64,000 nt of DNA from Chloroflexota bacterium (GTDB lineage Bacteria > Chloroflexota > Chloroflexia > Thermomicrobiales > UBA6265): contig JAFAEX010000158.1 in the NCBI GenBank assembly GCA_023423795.1, positions 1 to 64,000 of the forward strand. Direction: 5' to 3'. Below, one piece after another: positions 57,879-64,000 of the stretch (the stretch's first letter is position 1; each line of letters starts with the position of its first letter). Under the pieces are notes generated by a model. The model saw only the letters and a list, made by a program, of their open reading frames with translations, was not told the DNA's origin and made no database searches. Made by a program: the position numbers and the translations under genes.

Positions 57879-58637
57879 TCACGTTTCCCACGGCGGCTTC
57901 CCGGCCTGTTTGACCCCGGCCCAGACGGGCGGCTCGTCCGGGAGCCCGACGATCGGGACCGGTATCCGCTCCAGCACCGTGCGGCGCAATTGCTCGACCT
58001 GTGATCGGTAGGCCGGATCGCTGATGGCCTTCGACCACATGATGTAGGCGTCTTCGTTGTTGTCGCTGTAGTAGCGGCGGCGGGTGCCCTGCGTGGTGAA
58101 ACCCCACTTGCGGTAGAGCGCCTGCGCCGATTCGTTCGAGACTCGCACTTCGAGCGTAAGCCAGTTTGCGCCGCGCCGGACCGCTTCGTCGTAGAGCGAC
58201 GCCAGCAGGATCTCGCCGAGGCCGCGCCCGCGCCACGGATCGTCCACGGCGATCGTGGTGACGTGCGCTTCGTCGAAGGAGTGCCACATCCCGGCGAATC
58301 CAATGACCGGGTGCGTGCGCTTGCGGCTCAGCGTGCGCCGCCCGAAGGTCATCGGAAAGAGCAGGCGCCGCGGCAGCACCGAATGGGTCTCGAGGTCGAA
58401 AACCTGCTCGGGATCGAGTTCCGCGCGCAGGACGATGTAGTGATTCTGCCTGGTGTCCTGCAGTTCCCGCCGGTAGGCAGAGGTCGGCCACGGGTTGGTG
58501 AAGCTGCGCTTCTCCACCTGCGAGACGTCCGCGATGTCTTCGGGGCGCATCGGATCGATCCGGTAACTCGCGGCGACCGGCAGATCTTCCACGTAGCCAT
58601 AGTTCCGTCGGTGTCGGGGTTTTTCGATGGCGCTCAC
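57879..58637 (-). CDS. rimI: RimI-like GNAT N-acetyltransferase
   Basis: 252 aa. The GNAT core has FAGMWHSFDEAHVTTIAV, the acetyl-CoA loop DDPWRGRGLGEILLASL, and LEVRVSNESAQALYRKWGF, closest to RimI, which acetylates the N terminus of ribosomal protein bS18 and is often encoded among t6A genes, as here. It is longer than RimI (about 150 aa): an N-terminal 28-residue extension, an insertion (LDPEQVFDLETHSVLPRRLL) and a C-terminal tail. Start at 58637 is a GTG without a strong ribosome site. An ATG 29 codons later matches the family's usual start. Confidence 0.85.
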   Translation of the reverse strand: MSAIEKPRHRRNYGYVEDLPVAASYRIDPMRPEDIADVSQVEKRSFTNPWPTSAYRRELQDTRQNHYIVLRAELDPEQVFDLETHSVLPRRLLFPMTFGRRTLSRKRTHPVIGFAGMWHSFDEAHVTTIAVDDPWRGRGLGEILLASLYDEAVRRGANWLTLEVRVSNESAQALYRKWGFTTQGTRRRYYSDNNEDAYIMWSKAISDPAYRSQVEQLRRTVLERIPVPIVGLPDEPPVWAGVKQAGKPPWET

Positions 58638-58684
58638 GGGGGGATCTTCTCATCCGGTGCGATCGGCGGACAAGGCCGGACGGC

Positions 58685-59368
58685 TCAGCGTCCGAGGTAG
58701 ACAGGTTCCAGCGACACGGCGTCGTCGGTTTCGCCCCGCGCGAGTCGTCGCAGGGCGATCTCCAGCAGCGCCGTTGGCTGCCGCAACCGCAGCGCGGCGG
58801 GCGGAACCATAGCAGGCGAATGGGTGGTCAGGATGGACTCGGCGTCGGCGTCGAACTCGCCGACGACCATCGCGGGCTGCGGGAAATCGGCCACGGCCTC
58901 GGCCAACTCGGCCACGGTCGTGTTGCGAGGGTGGACGATCGGATCCGGCCGGCCGAACGATCCGCCAAACGCCGCCCAGGCGATCCGGCCGCGACCAGCG
59001 GGCACGACCGCGACCACCGTGCGGTTGCCGTCGAGGTGAGGCAGGGTAACCGCTTCAAGCGTCGAGACGCCAATCAGCGGCAGGTCGAGCGCCAGCACGA
59101 GGCCCTTGGCCAACCCCATCCCGACGCGCAGGCCGGTAAATGCGCCCGGCCCGGTGGCCACCGCGACGGCGGTGAGGTCGCCGACGGCGATCCGGTGCAA
59201 CTCCAGCAACCGGTGCACCTGATCCAGCAGCAGGACGGTGTGCGACCGGCCCGCGTCCCACGTCAGGCTCGAAAACGAACTGTTGCCGCCGACGGCGATG
59301 CCGGCCTGCGCCGTCGAGGTGTCGAGCGCGAGCACCGGCCCTCGCGCTGGCTGCCCGCTGGATTCCAC
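58685..59368 (-). CDS. tsaB: tRNA threonylcarbamoyladenosine biosynthesis protein TsaB
   Basis: 227 aa, typical. TsaB pairs with TsaD in the t6A complex. VLALDTSTAQAGIAV is the ASKHA opening (near residue 12), SHTVLLLDQVHRLLEL follows, and GPGAFTGLRVGMGLAKGLVL is the strongest signature. VVAVVPAGRGRIAWAAFGG closes the first half. GTG at 59368 has GGAGAGC just upstream. The longer frame to 59503 overlaps tsaE's end and has no start support. It is flanked by tsaE and rimI in the usual order. Confidence 0.94.
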   Translation of the reverse strand: MESSGQPARGPVLALDTSTAQAGIAVGGNSSFSSLTWDAGRSHTVLLLDQVHRLLELHRIAVGDLTAVAVATGPGAFTGLRVGMGLAKGLVLALDLPLIGVSTLEAVTLPHLDGNRTVVAVVPAGRGRIAWAAFGGSFGRPDPIVHPRNTTVAELAEAVADFPQPAMVVGEFDADAESILTTHSPAMVPPAALRLRQPTALLEIALRRLARGETDDAVSLEPVYLGR

Positions 59369-59445
59369 CGCTCTCCACCGTTCGGTCTTGACCGTGCCGC
59401 CGCGGAGTGTACCCGAGCCGTTGCTGCACCCGGCGGAACGGCGTG

Positions 59446-59982
59446 TCACGAAGCGGACCGGATTCCGGGTCCGCCCGGCCGGTGTTCCAGCGATCCGAGC
59501 CATTGCTGCGCCGCCTCGTCCGGCCCGATTGCGGTCAGCGCGATGGTCCGCTCATCGCCGCTGCCGGCCCGGATCTCGACGAGCAGGCACCGATCCGGCA
59601 GTACACGGCCTGCCCGCTCCGGCCACTCGACGACGCTCACCCCATCCTCCGGCGACAGGTAGTCGTCGTAGCCGATTGCCTCCACTTCGTCCTCGCCGGC
59701 AAGCCGGTAGAGGTCGAGGTGGTGGAGCGTCACAGGACGGCCGTCGCTCGTTGTTCCCGCGTGTTCGTGGACGAGGACGAACGTCGGGCTTTGGACCGGC
59801 GACGAAACGCCGAGCCCGGCGGCGATGCCCTGTGCCAGCGTCGTCTTGCCCGCCCCGAGATCCCCGTGCAGGAGGATGACGTCGCCCGGCCGCAGGGCGC
59901 GGGCGATGCGCTGCCCAAGATCCCGCGTCTGCTCCGGCCCCGTGGTCGCGATCCGGATGGTCCGGCTGCCGTTCATGGTCAT
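59446..59982 (-). CDS. tsaE: tRNA threonylcarbamoyladenosine biosynthesis ATPase TsaE
   Basis: 178 aa. The ATPase that resets the TsaB-TsaD complex. GDVILLHGDLGAGKTTLAQG is the P-loop (near residue 33), SPVQSPTFVLVHEHAG the switch segment, and LHHLDLYRLAGEDEVEAIGY with VSVVEWPERAG the family hallmarks. ATG 59982 was chosen (ATG 59976 is two codons in). The ribosome site is weak. It follows the methyltransferase gene by 37 bases. Confidence 0.94.
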   Translation of the reverse strand: MTMNGSRTIRIATTGPEQTRDLGQRIARALRPGDVILLHGDLGAGKTTLAQGIAAGLGVSSPVQSPTFVLVHEHAGTTSDGRPVTLHHLDLYRLAGEDEVEAIGYDDYLSPEDGVSVVEWPERAGRVLPDRCLLVEIRAGSGDERTIALTAIGPDEAAQQWLGSLEHRPGGPGIRSAS

Positions 59983-60019
59983 TGGTGCGGCGGCTCCGTG
60001 GGTGCGGTCGGCGACACGC

Positions 60020-60826
60020 TCAGGCAGGCCGGCGTCCGGCGAGGTTGAGCCGCCAGTAGTCGAGGAAGAAGGGCGGATCATCGGATGCTGCGCGCTCGGT
60101 CAGGGCGTCGAGCAGCGCATCGCGCGCGGCGTCGTCCGCAAGGCGGTCGAGGTGGGCGCGCAGGACGACGTCCCGGACGAACTCCCGGTACGTCGTGGCG
60201 TCGTCGAGGATCGTCGGCGCTTCCTCCAGGGAGGTGGCGACATCGACGAACCCCGCCGCCCGCATCCGTTTCGCCGCGGTCGTATCGTCGGCGAATTCCC
60301 ACGGCCCGGCCCAGCCGCGCAGTGGTTCGCCCCACACAACGGCGGCGGCCAGTTCGCGGGTGCGGTCGAGCACACCGGCGATGTTCGCGCCGCCGCCGCA
60401 TTGCGCGACGAGCATGCCGCCGGGTTTCAACGCGGCGAACAGCCTGGCGAACAGGGCGTCGTGGTCGAGCACCCAATGGAACGTGGCCGTGCTGAAGATG
60501 GCGTCCACCGGCTCCGGCAGGTCGAGGTCGAGCAAGTCGCCTTGCAGGAACGTCACGCGGTCGCCGAAGCGCGGCCGCAGGTTGGCTTCGGCCTCGGCGA
60601 GCATGTTGGCCGAGCGGTCGAACCCGAAGACCTTGCCGTTCGGCAGCCGTTCGAGCAGGCGCGCCGTCAGCCTCCCGGTTCCGCAACCGGCGTCCAGCAC
60701 GGTTTCGTCGCCGCGCAAGGGGAGCCGGGCCAGCACGCGCTCGCCCCAATCGACGTGGGGGTTGGACAGGATGTGGTAGGACGCCGCGTTCCATTCGGCC
60801 GGGGCGACGGTTCGGTTCGCAGTCAT
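60020..60826 (-). CDS. Class I SAM-dependent methyltransferase (trans-aconitate methyltransferase-like)
   Basis: 268 aa. VLDAGCGTGRLTARLLERLP is motif I (SAM binding), VFGFDRSANMLAEA the acidic second strand, FLQGDLLDLDLP motif II, and IFSTATFHWVLDHDALFARL and LKPGGMLVAQCGG motifs III and IV. The general layout, with TATFHWV, resembles Tam-type enzymes that methylate carboxylates, but the substrate is not known. The ATG at 60826 overlaps the preceding gene's stop as ATGA, so its translation depends on that gene. It sits upstream of tsaE, although no role in t6A is known. Confidence 0.85.
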   Translation of the reverse strand: MTANRTVAPAEWNAASYHILSNPHVDWGERVLARLPLRGDETVLDAGCGTGRLTARLLERLPNGKVFGFDRSANMLAEAEANLRPRFGDRVTFLQGDLLDLDLPEPVDAIFSTATFHWVLDHDALFARLFAALKPGGMLVAQCGGGANIAGVLDRTRELAAAVVWGEPLRGWAGPWEFADDTTAAKRMRAAGFVDVATSLEEAPTILDDATTYREFVRDVVLRAHLDRLADDAARDALLDALTERAASDDPPFFLDYWRLNLAGRRPA

Positions 60827-62547
60827 GGGCGGGAATCGAGTCCAGTCCCGGCGGGCGCGTCGCCGGGCCACGAGGCGGCGACCCCAGGCGCGCTCCACTG
60901 GGGCGGACCGACAAACGGCTGGACGGAATCGTAGGCGATCGTAACCGCGGACGGCGCGGCGCCGCCCCAGCCGGTGAGCGGGTCCGCTCGAAGCATGGCC
61001 GACGGCTGGGTGCTGTCCAGCGCCGGCGCCAGCAGCGCGGACCCGTCGGGCGCCCAGGTCAGGTCGTTGGAGAGCGTGTGCCCCGCTTCCCAGTGGTGGT
61101 CGCCGCCGCCGTCCCGCAGCCAGAGCGTGCGGTCTCCCGACACCCAGGCGAAGCGCAAACCGTCCGGCGACCAGACCGGCGCGCCGACCGGGATGACGCT
61201 GCCGCTATCGACGACCTCGGTTGCACCCGTCAGCGGATCGACGAGGTGCAGCGTGCTCTTGGGCGGTTCGTACCAACTCTGGCCGTAGAGGCTGTAGACC
61301 AGCACCAGGTCGCCGCCCGGCTGCCAGTGGACGCTCCAGGCGTCGGCAATTGCCCCATCGGTGAGGTTGGTGAACCGGGAGCCCGCCGCGTCCGCCAGCC
61401 ACACGTCGCCCGGCGCGTGCTGAGGCCGTTCGTCGAACCGGCGCTCCTTGGCGACGAAGGCGATGCCGGCGCCGTCCGGCGAGAAGACCGGGTTGAATGC
61501 GAGATCGTACGTGTTGCCGGTCAGGTTTGTCTGCAACCCGGTTTCGACATCGACCGTGCGTATCGAGATCGGTCCGGCTTCCAGCACCGGGTCGTAGTCG
61601 GCCAGGCTGGTGTAGGCGAGCAGCCGCCCGTCGGGGCTCCACGCAGGTGGGGCGTGCGCCGAGACCGAACGCGCCATCGTTTCCGGGGCTTCGCCGGGGC
61701 GAACGACGACGAGCGCCACGTCACCGGAAAGGTCGCGGATATCGACCGAGAGGTAGGCCACCCGGGAGCGGTCGGGGCTCCAGACCGGCCAGAGCGCTTG
61801 CTCCCCGTCGGTCAGGCGGGTCGCGTCCGATCCGTCCGGCCCGACCAGCCAGATGTCGCGATCGCGTCCGACGACGAGCGGACCGTGCTCCTGGACGAGA
61901 CCGCGCAGCCCGTCGGCGGTGTCGCCGTTCGCCGGGTCCAGCGCGGCGAGGTGGCGCAATCCGGTCTCGGCGGCTTGCCAGTCCCGCCGGCCCGCGGCGG
62001 CCTCGGATTCGCGCAGGAGCCGGTCCGCCAGGCCGCGCCGGGCATCACCGAGGCGGTCGGTGACGTCGTCGAGACCGGGGGCCCGACGCGCCACGGGCAG
62101 CAGCAGGTCGATCGCCGCGGCGTGGTCGCCGCGCTGGAGGGCGGCCACGCCGGCCTCCCGCTCGGCACGCAGCGGCTCGATGGCGGCGTTGGCCGCCGCC
62201 AGCCGAATTGGCGCGTCGAGATACGTACCGGCTTCCGTGAACGCTTCGGCAGCGGCAATCGGATCGCCCGCCGCTGCCGCCGCCTCGCCACGCTGGAAAG
62301 CCGCTTCCAGCCGCGCCTCGTTGCTGACTGCCGTCGCCACGCCCAAGGCAACGAGGCCAGCGAGCAGCAGAACCGGCGCCCAGAGCAACCCTGCAAGCAC
62401 CCGGCGATGTCTTCCGCCGCGGCTGGACCGGCGTGCCCGGTTGTTGCCGGTATCGGCCCGCGCCAGCCCGCCGTCGAGCCGCGCGCCGCAGGTTGCGCAG
62501 GCCGAGTTCGGGCGGTCGTTGCGGGCGGCGCAGGCGGTGCAGAACAT
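60823..62547 (-). CDS. Zinc-ribbon membrane protein with helical and TolB-like beta-propeller domains
   Basis: 574 aa. A zinc ribbon at the very N terminus (CTAC and CATC, residues 3-20) is followed by a basic linker, a transmembrane helix (about 50-72, VLAGLLWAPVLLLAGLVALG) and a helical repeat region. The propeller begins near 225, with repeated blades of the form LWPVWSPDRSRVAYLSVD, PPAWSPDGRLLAYTS and PVFSPDGAGIAFVAK, as in TolB/DPP-IV-type propellers. The ribbon would be cytoplasmic and the propeller outside. Function unknown: possibly an envelope sensor. It heads the run leading into the t6A genes. Confidence 0.75.
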   Translation of the reverse strand: MFCTACAARNDRPNSACATCGARLDGGLARADTGNNRARRSSRGGRHRRVLAGLLWAPVLLLAGLVALGVATAVSNEARLEAAFQRGEAAAAAGDPIAAAEAFTEAGTYLDAPIRLAAANAAIEPLRAEREAGVAALQRGDHAAAIDLLLPVARRAPGLDDVTDRLGDARRGLADRLLRESEAAAGRRDWQAAETGLRHLAALDPANGDTADGLRGLVQEHGPLVVGRDRDIWLVGPDGSDATRLTDGEQALWPVWSPDRSRVAYLSVDIRDLSGDVALVVVRPGEAPETMARSVSAHAPPAWSPDGRLLAYTSLADYDPVLEAGPISIRTVDVETGLQTNLTGNTYDLAFNPVFSPDGAGIAFVAKERRFDERPQHAPGDVWLADAAGSRFTNLTDGAIADAWSVHWQPGGDLVLVYSLYGQSWYEPPKSTLHLVDPLTGATEVVDSGSVIPVGAPVWSPDGLRFAWVSGDRTLWLRDGGGDHHWEAGHTLSNDLTWAPDGSALLAPALDSTQPSAMLRADPLTGWGGAAPSAVTIAYDSVQPFVGPPQWSAPGVAASWPGDAPAGTGLDSRP

Positions 62548-62636
62548 GGGCGCTCCGGCCGAGGGCGGTGCTGCCGCTATGCTACAGGAGCGGTCGCGCC
62601 GGCCGGCCGGTTTCGGACGAACCCCTGGGAGCCACG

Positions 62637-62909
62637 ATGTTCCGTATTCCCGATGGCATGTCGCAGCGCATCGGGTGCGTTTTCGCGCTGGCAATGGTGG
62701 CCGCGCCGTTCCTCGGGTTGCAGTACGGCCCGAATGCCGGGCTGGCGGTGGCGACGGCGGCCCTTGCCGCCACTGCGTTCGTGGCGTGGGACGTTTCGCG
62801 CACCGCAATCGGAGACGAGGGCCGCCGGATGGCCTTCGCCGCGATGCTGAACGGTGCGCTGGCGGGCATCACGCTCGTGCTGCTGCTGTACCGGCTGCTG
62901 TTCGCCTGA
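62637..62909 (+). CDS. Small membrane protein, 90 aa
   Basis: Three hydrophobic stretches: about 13-30 (FALAMVAAPFLGLQYG), 33-50 (AGLAVATAALAATAFVAW) and 68-88 (LNGALAGITLVLLLYRLLF). The short polar loop DVSRTAIGDEGRR is likely cytoplasmic. The ATG at 62637 follows GGGAG at six bases. No family recognised. It is divergent from the zinc-ribbon/propeller gene, 89 bases apart, and followed by a repeat-rich gap. Confidence 0.65.
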   Translation: MFRIPDGMSQRIGCVFALAMVAAPFLGLQYGPNAGLAVATAALAATAFVAWDVSRTAIGDEGRRMAFAAMLNGALAGITLVLLLYRLLFA

Positions 62910-63118
62910 TCGTGCCGCCATGCGGCCCATGCACGGTCTCCCGTGTCGCGCACACGGTTGCCGGAAGCAACGCGTCGGGGTCATGCTGGCCTTGTCCAAA
63001 ATCGTCCGGGCATCGGCGGGGCGGGCACTATGACGGCGGTTGCCAGATCGATCCGGCCACCGACCACGCCCGCCCGGGGATGACGGCAGTTGCCCAAATA
63101 CGCCCGGCATCGGCGGGG
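62910..63118. other. Repeat-rich gap after the small membrane protein gene
   Basis: GGCATCGGCGGGGCGGGC occurs at about 63011 and again at about 63107, each followed by a short ATGA-containing stretch. Between them GATGACGG-type fragments appear. Nothing codes for protein here. Confidence 0.45.
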
Positions 63119-63191
63119 CGGGCGCGATGAATCGCGCCCCTACAACCGGGTTGAGATGCCGCGGCGCGTAGGGGCGCGATTCATCGTGCCC
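63119..63191. repeat. Palindromic intergenic repeat, family B
   Basis: Arms of 24 bases (63119-63142 region, GGGCGCGATGAATCGCGCCC..., and 63168-63191) match at 23 positions as reverse complements around a 25-base loop. The arm contains its own smaller palindrome GGGCGCGAT-GA-ATCGCGCCC. Only one copy lies in the window. Confidence 0.75.
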
Positions 63192-63199
63192 GACCGTCG

Positions 63200-63369
63200 C
63201 CGGATTTCCGCATCAAGTAAGCAAACCCAATCAACCCCGGGCATCCCGGTGGTCCGGGTGTTTTCGCGACCGCCATGATCGACCCGCCCGGAGCCGGTAT
63301 CCGGATCAAATAGGCAAACGGCAGAATGACCCGAACGACGGCCGCGGTCTGTGGGCGGCAATGTCGTGG
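63200..63369. repeat. Diverged direct repeat pair
   Basis: GCCGGATTTCCGCATCAAGT then AAGCAAACC (from about 63199) resembles GCCGGTATCCGGATCAAATA then GGCAAACGG (from about 63294), spaced about 95 bases. It suggests an old tandem duplication. No gene is seen. Confidence 0.4.
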
Positions 63370-64000
63370 CTACGTTCCAGGTTCGGATGACGCGGGCGTG
63401 GTCTTGCGGGTCCGCTTGCGCAGCGATGTCTTTGCCTCGGCCTCGCCTGCTGGCGCCACTGTTTCCGGTGACGCTTCCTTCGCGGCTCGCGTCCGCCTCC
63501 GTGGCTTCAGGCCGTCGGGTTCCGGCGAAACGGACTCGGCAGCCGCCGGCCGAGTGGATTCATCGGCAGGCGCGCCCACCTGGACTACGGCATCCGGCGG
63601 GGAGTTGGCCGCGCGCCGTGACGACCGCTTCGGTTTTTCGACCGGCGGCAGTTCGGGAATCGGGTCTACCGAAGCCGCTGCCTTGGCCCGGCTTTTTCGC
63701 GGTTTGGCGGAACCCGCTTCCGGTTCGGGCTTCGCTGCTGGGGCGGTGGGTTGCTCGTCGTCGGCGGTGGCCGGGGTGACGCTGCGCTTGGTGCGGCGCC
63801 GGCGAGGCGACGCCGGCTCCGGGTCGGGTTCCCGTTCGGGCAACTCGGGCAGTTCGATCGGCGCGAAGCCCAGCAGCAGCGATTGCTCGACGATGTCCCG
63901 CTTCAGGAGCCGTTCGGCCTCCGAGAGGGTGCGCAGGAGCGGCCGTTCCGGGTCGATGCCGACGAGCATTTCGCGGACCTGGCGCAGCAGGTCGATGGTC
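63370..64000 (-). CDS. C-terminal part of a large protein, possibly a Ski2/Mtr4-like RNA helicase, with Arg/Lys-rich tail
   Basis: The frame is open to the window end, so the N terminus is missing. The first visible residues, TIDLLRQVREML followed by LLRTLSEAERLLKRDIVEQS, form helices similar to the C-terminal end of Ski2-like DExH helicases, but this is weak evidence. Then about 150 residues of disordered sequence contain repeated basic clusters (SPRRRRTKRS, KPRKSRAKAA, KPKRSSRRAA, KPRRRTRAAK, RKRTRKTT) separated by Pro/Glu/Ala-rich spacers, a design suited to RNA binding. The stop is at 63370-63372. An internal ATG at 63969 is not the true start. Confidence 0.55.
   Translation of the reverse strand, partial: TIDLLRQVREMLVGIDPERPLLRTLSEAERLLKRDIVEQSLLLGFAPIELPELPEREPDPEPASPRRRRTKRSVTPATADDEQPTAPAAKPEPEAGSAKPRKSRAKAAASVDPIPELPPVEKPKRSSRRAANSPPDAVVQVGAPADESTRPAAAESVSPEPDGLKPRRRTRAAKEASPETVAPAGEAEAKTSLRKRTRKTTPASSEPGT

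Overview
The window is a stretch of GC-rich bacterial chromosome (about two thirds G+C by eye) carrying housekeeping genes with small catabolic clusters between them. Gene content and protein style suggest Chloroflexota, most likely class Thermomicrobia. The pointers are high GC with frequent GTG starts, a GH57 branching enzyme beside a 4-alpha-glucanotransferase, a degenerate NodB-like secreted protein, an S41 peptidase of the FGTGTV type, an MshA/sucrose-synthase-like GT4 enzyme and an orphan selA. No rRNA, phage, transposase, plasmid or CRISPR feature is visible, and taxonomy is inferred from sequence alone. The first 41 bases are a G/C homopolymer block that looks like an assembly edge.

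Layout. 60-2126 (-): E1 beta and alpha of an acetoin/pyruvate-type dehydrogenase, E2 lost at the edge. 2413-5660 (+): secreted NodB-like protein, small conserved protein, RNase III, PRPP synthetase. 5776-14060 (-): glycosidase-like protein, HAD hydrolase, AraC regulator with aminotransferase, then GH57 branching enzyme and malQ. 14271-15548 (-): rplU-rpmA-rpmE with a clear promoter and terminator. 15860-19752: S41 peptidase, GtrA and a UDP-galactopyranose-mutase-like flavoprotein. 20347-22684 (-): PhzF-like enzyme and a DAHP synthase preceded by an aromatic leader peptide and an attenuator-type terminator. 22707-28811 (+): small proteins, class III aminotransferase, prfA, Rieske oxygenase, PPOX-fold protein. 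28870-32823: GT4 glycosyltransferase, hpf, tRNA-Arg(CCT), tRNA-Pro(CGG), selA. 33042-39265 (-): small secreted protein, dnaG, dgt, pcrA/uvrD-type helicase. 39451-43446 (+): tRNA-Met(CAT), tilS-hpt-ftsH. 43878-44153: divergent tRNA-Ala(CGC) and tRNA-Gly(CCC). 44249-51852: secreted protein, then a carbohydrate cluster (Tat-type binding protein and two permeases on -, epimerase-like, SDR and enolase-superfamily genes on +). 52299-56622 (+): manganese/zinc ABC transporter with an MntR-type regulator, overlapping or nearly adjacent. 56753-62547 (-): t6A modification cluster (tsaD, rimI, tsaB, tsaE) with a methyltransferase and a zinc-ribbon/beta-propeller membrane protein. 63370-64000 (-): C-terminal end of a large protein cut by the window.

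How it works together. The most striking regulatory feature is upstream of DAHP synthase, the entry enzyme of aromatic amino-acid synthesis. A near-consensus promoter drives a 38-codon reading frame containing F-G-F-Y-A-W-F, so Phe, Tyr and Trp codons are packed into seven codons, followed by an intrinsic terminator before the enzyme gene. This has the architecture of ribosome-mediated attenuation sensing all three end products. The metal transporter has a GTTTAG-N6-CTAAAC dyad lying in the 17-base spacer of its promoter, where the regulator encoded at the end of the operon would act.

Intergenic DNA is rich in palindromes. One family, with arms beginning GTCATCCCGAG or GTCATTCCGGG, occurs five times, one copy decayed. 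A second pair of elements shares a gapless 77-base segment around GCGTACGTACGC, at 20038-20114 and inverted at 43590-43666. Promoters commonly use -10 boxes of the TAYACT type, some so close to the start codon that leaderless transcripts are likely.
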